Of a DNA stretch of 64,000 bases, positions 23,970-33,516 are shown in pieces. The notes beneath the pieces are model-generated. The model was not told where the DNA came from, searched no databases, and worked only from the letters and a program-made list of their open reading frames with translations. Made by a program: the position numbers and the translations under genes. Position 1 is the stretch's first letter. Each line of letters starts with the position of its first letter. Source of the DNA: Metallyticus violacea (taxonomy: Eukaryota; Arthropoda; Insecta; Mantodea; Metallyticidae); NCBI GenBank assembly GCA_030762175.1, contig CM060831.1, forward strand, positions 70,203,501 through 70,267,500. Direction: 5' to 3'.

Positions 23970-24210
23970 TCCGTCGTAAAGATGACCATCCCGGAGCAGA
24001 TGATGCAGCGTCCTCTCTCTTCAAACTTCCAAATTCGACTCTCTGAGAAACCGTTAAAACACAAAGCATTTCCATTCTGCGCATGCTCAGAACTAATCTT
24101 TCCCCAACTTCAAACTTTCAACCGTCACTTGGAACACCAACCGCCCGTAAGCTATAATATGCACATTCCCCACTTTGTAAATTCTCCATATGCCACATTA
24201 TATATTTTTT
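23970..24210 (+). repeat. Third copy of the promoter-like module
   Basis: Same orientation as the plus strand of 9700-10035. Shared blocks are AAGATGACCATCCCGGAGCAG (compare AAGATGACTACTCCCGAGCAG), GCAGCGTCCTCTCTCTTCAA, TTCCATTCTGCGCATGCTCA in the place of the NRF-1-like site, a CCGTCACTT block, and CATTCCCC leading to CATATGCCACATTATA. It lacks the splice-donor-like end seen in the other two arms, because similarity stops before it. It lies 113 bp past SINE-B copy 3. Divergence is high but the order of blocks is conserved. Confidence 0.6.
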
Positions 24211-24680
24211 CTGGCTTTGCATACATTTTTAAAAATGTAAATTATATGTTATTCACTAATTTATAAACCGGTGTTTATTGAAAACTATATTATTATATAA
24301 CTAGCTTTAAGTTAACAACTATTGTTAGTACCCTGAAAAAAATGTAAATTTGATTGTACACATGCTGAATAAATTTGACTTGTCCCATCTTCTCTTTCGA
24401 GAAGACTAAACGATTAATTCATCTGCAAACAGCATGACTATTTAAAAAGCACGTAATCCTGTAAAAAGATTAATTCTGAGCTCAAGGAGGCCCGATTCCG
24501 ATAGTTCTTTTGGCCTTACACACAATCACCTTTAAATTAATTTATGTTTGATCTTCATTTTATTATTATTATTCTAATTATTATTATATTTTTGTAAAGT
24601 CGGTTTTATTTAACATCATTATTTTAGCATAAAATATTTCTTAAGTGAAATATACTTATAATAATAAAAATTACAATAGC

Positions 24681-24727
<47 letters not shown>

Positions 24728-25052
24728 CTAAAAAGAAAAAAACGCATATCTAATCTAGTAAAGGTATTTTCCACTATAAAATACATTGTAACGCCCTAAA
24801 ACGCATGATATTAAAACTATTGAAACCGATCCTTTAAAAGCATAATTGCAAACAAAACAAACAGATAAATAAAAACAAATTAATATATTATAATCCTAAT
24901 TCACAGAACAGCGATCCTAAATTTCTGACTTACACTGTATATTATTAAAAATATAAATATGCTTGTACAAATGAATATATATTTGTGTACAATAATACTA
25001 TAATATATTGCAACTTGTTCGTGGCTCTTGCTTGGAGTATAAAAAGACGTGG
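24211..25052. other. A+T-rich stretch with a TA microsatellite
   Basis: Besides the TA array at 24682-24726, nothing recognised. Confidence 0.5.
24682..24726. repeat. (TA)n microsatellite
   Basis: About 22 uninterrupted TA units. Confidence 0.95.
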
Positions 25053-25262
25053 ACAGATGGTGTAATGGAATCCTAAGTATGGCTTCCTTCGGAAGGGAAC
25101 TAAAGCTGTGAGTCACTTGTCGTACATTTACGGCACGTAAAAGAATTTCAAATCTAAAAGAAGAGATCCTCTGAGCAAAATTTATTGGCCGTTTCACGCC
25201 CTGAATTGAATGTAATGCTTATGACCTGAGATGTTAAAGAGTGCCCGCAACTAAACGAAAAA
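25053..25262 (+). repeat. SINE-A copy 5, head internally deleted
   Basis: Box A region CAGATGGTGTAATGG is joined directly to the body at AATCCTAAGTATGGCTTCC. The anticodon-region and box B sequences (about 75 bp) are missing. The body and tail continue to GATGTTAAAGAGTGCCCGCA. Confidence 0.85.
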
Positions 25263-25466
25263 GTGTGGATAGAAAGTTTAACCTTTAAGAGTTTTACCAA
25301 TAATGTCATTAAATGCATAACATTTCTAACAACTGTACACCACAGCTCTCGGAATGGTCTAGTACTTTGTACGACGATATTGTTTGTTTGTGAAGACATT
25401 GTTCTGCATTCATTTGAAAAACTATCACCGTATTCTTAACGCGCTCAATAAACGGTCTCAGTCTGA

Positions 25467-25622
25467 AGGGCCGTGTTGTACATTTACGGCACGAAAAAGA
25501 ACCTCGAACCTAAAAGAAGAGGCCTCTGAGCAAAATTTGTTGGCTGTTTCATACCCTGATTTGAATGGAACGCTGAAGACCTGAGATGTTAAAGAGCGTC
25601 CATAAATAAACCAAGTCAAACA
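25467..25622 (+). repeat. SINE-A copy 6, 5' truncated
   Basis: Begins in the middle of the body (GGGCCGTGTTGTACATTTAC) and runs through the 3' hairpin region to AAATAAACCAAGTCAAACAA. No head. Confidence 0.85.
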
Positions 25623-25828
25623 AACTCTACCAACAGCTTTCAAATATTTCAACTATTTCTGCACAAAGCTGACTGACAAAGCTTGATAGATTCGTAGACT
25701 GCCTTACAAATTTACTGGATGTGTTCAGATTGAAAGCGATTAACTTATTCCATCAATTCGTTGTTTTTTTTTAAGAAATTTTGGATATCTTGGTTATAAT
25801 ATTTACATCTAATGTTTTCCATATTATA

Positions 25829-27118
25829 CAAGGGTAGGTCCATAGGTTTCCGGCCCCCGACGATAAGGAGTATCGCCTTCACAAAAGCCTTATCTGATGT
25901 CGTACTTTATCTATCAAGTAAATAATTGCAGCTGTAATTTCCGCTCCGCTGTGTTCAGTTGTTCAGCTATAGTTGCATAAAGAGGTCTATGTGTAGAAGA
26001 TTGTCACATGTTTAAAATGGAGTATCGCATTGTTATTAAGTTCTTCACAAAAGAACGACTTACTCCAAATAAAATTAAACAGCAAATGGAAGTCGTATAT
26101 CGGGAAGCATCCCCCTCACATTCTACCGTAAAAGAATAGGCCAAACATTTTCGAATGGGTCGAGAAACCAATGAAGACGAAGAGTGTGCAGGTCGGCCCT
26201 TGCAGGTGCTCACTGCTGAAAACATCGCTCTTGCAGAAGGAGAAATTATGGAAGACCGGCAGCTCAAAGTTGCAGAAATAGCAGCAAGATTGGGCCTTTC
26301 TAAAACAACAGTCCTTCGAATTATTCATGAACATTTAGACATGAATAAAGTTAGTGCAAGATGGGTACCTAGATTTCTTTCCCCAGTTCAAAAGCAGCAA
26401 GGAGTCATCTGTTGTCAGATATTTTTGGAGCTCTGCCGAGCTAACGAGAGAGAAATTCTGCAAACCATTGTTACAGCAGGTGAAACTATGGTCCTCTTCT
26501 ATGATCCTTTGACCAAAAGAGAATCAATGGAGTGGCGAAAACCTGGCGAAGCACCGCCCCTGAAGACCAAGGTCACTTAGTCAACCAAGAAGATCATGGC
26601 CACAATCTTTTGAGACTGTGAAGGAATACTCTTCATTGACTTCAGGGAAAGGAGCACCACAGTAAATGGGGAGTACTATGCTGGCCTACTGCACAGATTG
26701 CGTGTTTCCATCAAAGAGAAAAGGCGAGGAAAGCTGAGTGAGTGGTGGGCGCCTTCTTCACGACAACGCGCCTGTGCACACAGCTCTTGTTGCAAAAGAA
26801 GGTACAAAGAAATGTGCAAGGAGATCTACCATCCACCCTACAGCCAAGATCTAGCTCCGAGTGACTATTTCCTCTTCTCAAATCTCAAGAATGGCCTTCG
26901 AGGAAAGAAATTTAAGTGTGACGAAGAAGTGATGGATGCTGTTTATGCCCATTTTGCAGACAAGACTTCTATTTTTTTGGAAGGGAGTTGAAATGTTAAT
27001 TCAAAGACGTGAGAAGTGTGTTGCAATAAAGGGTAACTACATTGAAAAGTGAACTATAGTTTTTGTCTTTATTATACCTAGAAAATGGTTAGGCCGGTAA
27101 CTTATGAACCTACCCTCG
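25829..27118 (+). mobile_element. Mariner element with both terminal inverted repeats
   Basis: About 1290 bp, the normal mariner size. Left end CAAGGGTAGGTCCATAGGTT and right end (reverse complement) CGAGGGTAGGTTCATAAGTT match over about 29 bp with a few differences. TA lies at 25827-25828 and 27119-27120, the expected TA target duplication. Inside is a transposase relic in the same orientation. It is the most complete transposon in the window, but its reading frame is broken, so it could move only if supplied with transposase in trans and if its ends are still recognised. Confidence 0.92.
26008..27052 (+). pseudogene. Mariner transposase, recently inactivated
   Basis: The frame opens at ATG 26008 or 26017 (MEYRIVIKFFTKERL). 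A TAG at 26137-26139 sits where the family has tryptophan. Then comes a 141-codon frame with helix-turn-helix text (AARLGLSKTTVLRIIHEHL), the first catalytic aspartate in VLFYDPLTKRESMEWRKPGE, a TAG at 26578-26580 and a TGA soon after at another tryptophan site. HDNAPVHTAL appears near 26759-26790 in a shifted frame (second aspartate), QDLAPSDYFLF near 26845-26875 (third). The end GNYIEK and its stop at 27050-27052 need another frameshift near 26975. Intact length would be about 345 residues, as expected for mariner. Two of the three stops are single-base changes of TGG. Confidence 0.92.
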
Positions 27119-27517
27119 TAATTTCAACTCTTTGGTAAAATACGATTTTGACAAACCAGAGTAGTAAAATGATGAACCCTGTCAATTTCTGACGCCCAAC
27201 CTTTTCACGCAAAATTTTGTTTAAACTAACTCGATCGCAACACTTACATTATCCTTAAGACCAGCTTTGACATTCCTCATACTGGAAACAACTGAAGATC
27301 TACATCACCATGATGAACTACTAATTGATATCCACATTTTAGCAACGTTATCCGGTAATTCCAGGCCCACCGTTTGATATCTCCTTTGTAAGTAAGAGTG
27401 GTATCCTTCAGGCATCGGCTCTCAGCTCGACTGTAATATTTTCATCAGAATAGGCAGGTCAAGGTGACGGAATCCTTTTCTCCATGTATACCTTGCCTTC
27501 TGCCAGCTTATGAACAT

Positions 27518-27770
27518 GTCGATTCTGGTAGTCTAGTGCTATCCATACTTGCCTCGTAGACCCAAGATCGCGGGTTCAACTCTGGCCATGGTCGATGGAT
27601 TTTTTCGGGCATAAAAATCCTAAGTACGGCTTCCTTCGGAAAGCAAGTTAAGTCCTGGGTCCCTTGTCGTAGATTTGCGGCACTAAAAGAACCTCATGTC
27701 TGAAAAAAATAGTCCCTGAATTAAATGGGAACTGAGGTGTCAAAGAGCTTTCATAAATAAACAAATCAGT
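27518..27770 (+). repeat. SINE-A copy 7
   Basis: Full head (TCGATTCTGGTAGTCTAGTG, CTTGCCTCGTAGACCCAAGA, GGGTTCAACTCTGGCC). In the tail half about 35 bp around CAAAATTTGTCGGCCGTTTC are missing, and the hairpin arm is altered (AGAGCTTTC). An older, diverged copy. Confidence 0.88.
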
Positions 27771-28237
27771 AAGCTATGACTATGTTCCCTTTCTAGTATC
27801 TGACAATGCCTGTTCACAAGAAACAGTAGCAGGGAAAAGTAAAAATGTGTGGCAAACGAAGTGGAGCAAAGGAAAATTACACATGGCATTTGCTAACGCA
27901 TCACCTGGCTAGCACTGTTTAGCAGCTAGAGATCAACAAATTTAAGCCCTCTTATCAGCATGCCCCGTTACTGAAATGTAACAGTAATTAATAACTCTAT
28001 TTATCAGTGAAGAATAATGCACATGTTGATAACCAAAATGTAATATCAACAGTTATTTAGAACAGCAGCTAAATAAAGCATTGTCTAATAGAATGCTGTT
28101 TCTTTAACGAGGTACACTTTCAAATGCATAGCAATACAATTTTTGTATTGCAATAATAAACACAGGAGAGTATTGGAAATACATGTTTTGAGAAGGGTTG
28201 TTGGCGACAGTTGATATTACACTATTGAAGAATTGAA
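27771..28237. other. No recognised feature
   Basis: Nothing seen before the satellite. Confidence 0.5.
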
Positions 28238-28811
28238 CAGCAGCAGCAGCAGTAGGTAGCAGTAGCAGTAGTAGGTAGCAGTAGCAGTAGCAGCAGTAGC
28301 TGCAGCAGCAATAGGTAGCAGTAGCAGTAGCAGTAGGTAGCAGTAGCAGTAGTAAGTAGCAGCAGCAGTAGGTAGCAGGTAGCAGTAGTAAGTAGCAGGT
28401 AGCAGTAGCAGCAGTAGTAGCAGTAGCTGCAGCAGCAATAGGTAGCAGTAGCAGTAGCAGTAGGTAGCAGTAGCAGTAGTAAGTAGCAGGTAGCAGTAGC
28501 AGCAGTAGTAGCAGTAGCTGCAGCAGCAGTAGGTAGCAGTAACAGTAGCAGTAGCAGTAGCAGTAGGTAGCAGTAGCAGTAGTAAGCAGCAGCAGCAGTA
28601 GGTAGCAGTAGCAGTAGGTAGCAGTAGCAGTAGTAAGTAGCAGCAGCAGTAGGTAGCAGTAGCAGTAGTAAGTAGCAGTAGCAGCAGTAGCAGCAGCAGC
28701 AGTAGGTAGCAGGTAGCAGTAGTAGCAGCAGTAGCTGCAGCAGCAATAGGTAGCAGTAACAGTAGCAGAAGTAGGTAGCAGTAGCAGTAGCAGTAGCAGT
28801 AGCAGTAGCAG

Positions 28812-28856
<45 letters not shown>

Positions 28857-28915
28857 CAATAGCAGCAGTAGCTGCAGCAGCAATAGGTAGCAGTAGCAGT
28901 AGCAGTAGTAGTAGA
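28238..28915. repeat. Compound CAG/TAG trinucleotide satellite
   Basis: About 680 bp made almost only of AGC and AGT triplets with occasional AGG. A recurring landmark AGCTGCAGCAGCA begins at 28298, 28425, 28516, 28733 and 28870, so there is an irregular higher-order structure of about 90-220 bp. Long minus-strand open frames (Leu, Ala, Thr, Tyr, Cys) exist because the triplet lacks stops in several frames; I see no sign that they are genes. Confidence 0.95.
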
Positions 28916-31764
28916 CGTTTTATTGTACGTTTTAGAATACATTCAAATAAATATAATGTTGCATAATGTCGTCCTTATAGCATTCAAAAGGGCCATACAC
29001 ATATATACATACCTACACACATACTAATCTAAATGCATACATACAAATATATAAATACTTCGATATATTTACGATTTCTATTAGTAATTGTATATACAGA
29101 TACATAAACATGAATGGAAGAGCGCCCCCTCCATATACTCACACCCCCTATCCAACCCCCCCCTCTTCATTATGGCCAATCGACCTCTTTTATCTCTATA
29201 TCCACAATTTCTAATACTAAAAGCATTACCAACTTAATATCAATGCCTTTATTATTATTATTTGATTATATAATAGATACAACGAAAGTTACCTCATAGA
29301 ATGTAGAAAATTGCGTTCTTATAACCAATAATATCTACCAGAGGCAAAAAGGTTCCATTATAGGAAAGTATAAAATAATTATGATTACAAATTGGAAAGA
29401 GCAGCTGCACAAAGTAAGTAAAAATATGAAAAGGTTTAGTTTTAAAGAATTTAGGTGATTTTAAAGCTACTATGGATTGATCTGTTTATATGTTATATGC
29501 GCACATTATTTCATATTTTTTTAAAAAATATTGTAATATTTGTCAGTAATCCACCCATGCAGCAGAACACTATCTGCGGGATTTCATCGACATATGCTTG
29601 CCACAAACAAGGACAACAGCCGATTAAGAATCTGCCTCTCCCTGGAGCACTAAAAATTGCAATAACACCTGCCACAGCTCAACATATGAACAAGTTACTG
29701 GTAAATGTCAGGGTTAAATTCACAAATTTAAATACAAACACAACAACTGGTAAATTTAACGTTGAGTTGAAATATTGCTATGTTAATGCACAGGATCATG
29801 CATTAACCAAATGAAGAGCAACATTTTTTAATGGTACCTTCCTTGGGTCTTTTGCAGTAATATCAGGAGAGAGGAAAAACTGTTCTTGCCATATCAATGT
29901 TTAGTACCATGAGTTTAAAAATAAATGTTTCAAATTAAAGTGTCAATATTTGCCATTTTAGAAGACGTAGAACCCTATTATTAATTGCAAAATTATGTTA
30001 ACTCTAATTGCCCTCTATTAAGATACACTGGTTTTTAAGGAAGCAAGGGTAACATGAGATATTCGGTAACGTTAAATTTTTCTTTACACATATCTCAAGA
30101 AAAAACAAGTGGAAGGCTTTCTGTAGGCATTCTGTCACATACAGTAATGCTCGCCCACATGCTGCAAATTCTTTAAGAATATACAGTTGGGAGATGTATC
30201 AATACACAGCTCCTATAGCTTTGCTCTGTCACTGATTACTGGTACTTCTTTATTTTAGACCATCTAAGAAGCCTATGAAAGACGCCACCAGCAGCTGCGG
30301 TTGGCAATTTCTCCTTCCGCTTTTTCATCAGCCCTCTCTACTGCTTAACAGCACGACGCCTGAAATGCTGAGTTTCCATTTATTTTTAATGTTGTAAAAT
30401 AGCATTGCTTTAGGTGATATTTGTTTACAGTGTTTCACAAAGGTATAGAGCAAGTCTACAGATAAACGCCAAGCCCGCGTCTTAATTAATAATATTCTCA
30501 TCAACTTTATTGATAAATATTAACCCTAATCTTAATAAATATAACCTCTAAAGCAAGTATCAAGTTTACTCTCTACCAGTGAAACGCTCTGTAACATCCT
30601 AAGACCTCATTAATGTTTAAATGCCACCTCTAAGCCGCTCTTTGAACTTGCTGTCGGAAATTAAGAACTGTTTTGTAGAAGATGAACCACCATAAGTAAC
30701 CTGTAATTAGTTTTCTTTCTTTTGATGAAGTGTCGGCAAGCATTTGAAGAACAGAACCACCGACGTTACTTGTATTTCTTGATTAATCTTAAAGAACATT
30801 TAACTATCAAAAACATTAGAGTGCTGGAAGGCATGTTACAAAACAACGTAGAAAAAGAGGGGAAGGGGACAAAGTACTTGTGCATTCTTGTAATATTGCA
30901 CCTCAACATTTAGTTTACAGCTATTGTTAAAAATGCCTTCATCTCCCTATTCTCTCCTGCGTTTTTAACATAGCTATGGAAACGGGACAGGGAGGTGGTG
31001 TATAGGGAATTGTATTAGACTAAAAGGCAACACTGGATAGTAAAATAAATAGTTATTTAGTTAATTGTAGAATTGAAGAACTTTTTGATAAAATTGTTCT
31101 TTATTATTTTCTATTTTTCATCTATATAACGTTACCCAATTCATATTTTTAGTTTTAATTTTAATAGCTGGACTTGACAAATATTTTACTTTTTGGAACT
31201 ATATTTATCAATGAACTATGAATCGTCTTTTCGTTCATGATGGAGCTCGTAAGCGCAAAACTCACTATACTTAAGAATTTCAAGCTAAAGAACTGAAGGT
31301 GATGAAAGAGAGAAATAGAAAGAAAAAAAACTGAAATTAATAATACCTTAAAAAAATTAAACGATGACATGCATAGCTAAAGGATGCTAATAATTTTGTA
31401 GATAAATAAAGGCAAATTAATCTTGTTTCCAATTAAACTTTGCTTCTTTTTTTACTCTTTCTTGTTCGTTCTTCTCTGTTCCGGTGTTAAATCTCAACGC
31501 TGGATTTGAGCATTAAATTGCACCCGTAGCTGAACGCAAGGCGTGCAAGACCATGGTCACACTTGTTATGGATTTCTACTCGCGTAACTTTGACCATACA
31601 TGCACACGCATTAGTTTTATTTCATAATTAGCCCTACACCTGTGTCCGTTTGCGATGACGCATTTACGATATCTTTTAATGAAATTTGCATTTAGTCGCA
31701 TCAACTCTGTTTACGTGTTTTTATGATTTCTTTTTTAGAGGTTATTCCTGCAAACTATAATTTT
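28916..31764. other. No recognised feature
   Basis: Small C-rich patches near 29120-29165. A 119-codon frame at 29455-29814 (contains PMQQNTICGISSTYACHK) resembles no family I know and begins in A+T-rich text, so I do not call it. No transposon signature seen. Confidence 0.45.
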
Positions 31765-32037
31765 ACTGCCATGAGTGGCCGAGGTCGTTAAGGCGCTGAC
31801 TCGTGATCGGGAGGTCTAGGGTTCGAATCCCGCCAGGACCGTCCTCCCTTATTGAAGTTTTTTCCAGGTTTTCTTCACTCCTCATAAATGGAAAATGCCG
31901 GGGAGGTAATCTGAACTTTGGCCTGGAACACTTCCTTCCTTAAAACAAAATCCTTTCCCAATATATCGTTTCATTTCATGTATCACCAGTGTCCACCGCC
32001 TGTGGTGCCTCAGTAGTAAAAAAGGGCGTTGAACACT
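31765..32037 (+). repeat. SINE-B copy 4
   Basis: Complete, well-preserved copy: CATGAGTGGCCGAGGTCGTT, GGGTTCGAATCCCGCCAGG, body GGAAAATGCCGGGGAGGTAA and end AAAGGGCGTTGAACAC. It abuts the 3' end of the minus-strand LINE relic. No clean target-site duplication was found. Confidence 0.92.
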
Positions 32038-32044
32038 GTTAAAA

Positions 32045-32475
32045 AATTACAATTTTTCTGTTCTAATGTATCATTCTCGAGGGATTTCCATTTTCTCTTC
32101 TTCTTGCTACTCTCGACCAATCTGAACCTGCATGTTCCTTGAAGAGGTCTGTCCATCGTCTTCTGGCTCTTCCTTGGGTCCTCTTTCCTATCCGGGAGTC
32201 CCAAGTGGAGATCTTGTATGTCTACCTATAGTCCTGCATTTTTGCGACGTGACCGCCCCATTGCCATTTGTTTCTGGTAGCTATTTGTGCGATGTCTGTT
32301 GCCTGAGTTAACTGATTTATTAATACGCAGGTATTTTGTCCTTCAAAGTTATTCCCAGAATCTTGCGTTGCATTTTTCTTTGGCATATTTGAATTTTGTT
32401 CTTTTGTTTTTCTGTTAGTGACCAAGTCTGGCACCCATTGTGTGAGAAAAGGGGTAACCAAAGAACAAATTAGTC
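32045..32475 (-). pseudogene. LINE reverse transcriptase C-terminal relic
   Basis: Read on the minus strand in two alternating frames: CQTWSLTEKQKNKIQICQRK and MQRKILGITLKDKIP (about 32350-32430), TDIAQIATRNKWQWGGHVAK (32240-32300), then WTYKISTWDSRIGKRTQGR and RRRWTDLFKEH with SRVASRRRKWKSLE (about 32080-32215). This is the C-terminus of a very common invertebrate LINE reverse transcriptase, the GHVARM region being diagnostic. At least one frameshift and one stop break it. Only about 430 bp of the element survive. Confidence 0.85.
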
Positions 32476-32801
32476 AGTGTCTTAAACAGCATACGAAAAA
32501 ATAGCGTGGAATAGCTCACCACGTATGAATGTGGTTGTGTTGGGGGGGAAAAACTTGTATTCTCTTGGTCAAGCAGAGAACTTTTAGAACGGCCCCTAGT
32601 ATTTTAGTATATTAGTTACAAAGAGGTTAATCAGATAATAATTGAAATAGATAATAAATCAAACTTTGCAATAAATTGACATGAGTAATTTTAGATGTGA
32701 CGATGCATAAAATGTGTTAGATATGTGTACTGGATTAACTCGAGTTTTATTTATACTTTTAATGTTAATGTTAGCAATTACGAGAAGTTGTATGAATGGA
32801 T
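32476..32801. other. Possible mariner 3'-end scrap, otherwise nothing
   Basis: AGAGAACTTTTAGAACGGCCCC near 32575-32596 resembles the end of the mariner relic at about 1350 (CGAGAACTTTTAGAATGCCCC). It may be a short remnant of the same family. The remainder is unremarkable. Confidence 0.35.
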
Positions 32802-33516
32802 GGTTTGGGGCGGAGGAGGGTACTTTCGATACTAGAGTCTTGCTCATGACTGGCCCTTTGTGCCTACGTCTCCAGGAGGAAGGGATAAGGTGAGGGAGCA
32901 ACCAGGATCTCTGAGCGATGACTGTGTGAACGCAGATGGGTTTCCTAACACGTTTCCAGATAAATAAACCTATACCGAAGGAGCCCATCTGCATTTTCGA
33001 GCCCCTCAGAAGGCCCGTTTCCGAGGCAGAAATTTTTCTAAAGCGCAAGCCACCACTACACCGCACCAGTCCACCAAGATCTTGTACTTTCGACCCTGTA
33101 ATAGAATCATTTTGACTTGATTTATTTACGGACGCTCTTAAACATCTCAGGGCATGAAACGGCCGACAAATTTTGCTCAGAGGCCTCTTTTTTTCATGCT
33201 TGAGGTTCTTTTTCGTGCCGTAAATTACGCCCGAAAAAATCTATCGATCCTGGCCGGGTTTGAACCCGCGATCTTGGGTTTAGAAGAGAAGTATGACTAC
33301 CATTACACCACCAGGGCCGACGTAATAGAACCAGCGGAATGAAATGATATGAAATGGGAGAGCGGAAAATTCGAGGAATTTAAATATCATTCACTTAAGT
33401 TTCGAGGGGAAAGCATAACAAAAAACCAAGCTCAGCATGACTGGCCCAAAGGGAATTGAACCCCGGATCTCCGAAGTGCGAATCTCAAGCATTACCGTCT
33501 GAGCCACCCCGCTCAG
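32802..33516 (-). repeat. SINE-C copy 3, carrying a nested SINE-A
   Basis: Best complete SINE-C. The minus-strand head reads CTGAGCGGGGTGGCTCAGAC (box A TGGCTCAGACGG), GGTAATGCTTGAGATTCGCA and GATCCGGGGTTCAATTCCC (box B GGTTCAATTCC), at 33420-33516. The body continues from 33415 down to 33331 (TTTTCCGCTCTCCCATTTC) and, after the inserted SINE-A, from 33106 to 32802 (GTGCGGTGTAGTGGTGGC, GGCCTTCTGAGGGGCTCGA, CCTCCTGGAGACGTAGGC). Without the insertion the element is about 490 bp. Confidence 0.88.
33107..33321 (-). repeat. SINE-A copy 8, nested in SINE-C
   Basis: Flanked by GTAATAGAA at 33098-33106 and 33322-33330, a 9 bp duplication of SINE-C sequence. The head is intact (minus-strand box B GGTTTGAACCCG region). 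Two internal deletions are visible: one near the tail hairpin (CTCAGGGCATGAAACGG) and one joining GCCGTAAATTA to CGCCCGAAAA, removing the CTTCCTTCGG segment. SINE-A was therefore active after this SINE-C inserted. Confidence 0.93.

Noticed and set aside
28104..28942. Minus-strand open frames of 174-259 codons rich in Leu, Ala, Thr, Tyr and Cys
   Set aside because: They exist only because the CAG/TAG satellite lacks stops in these frames; three overlapping frames are equally open.
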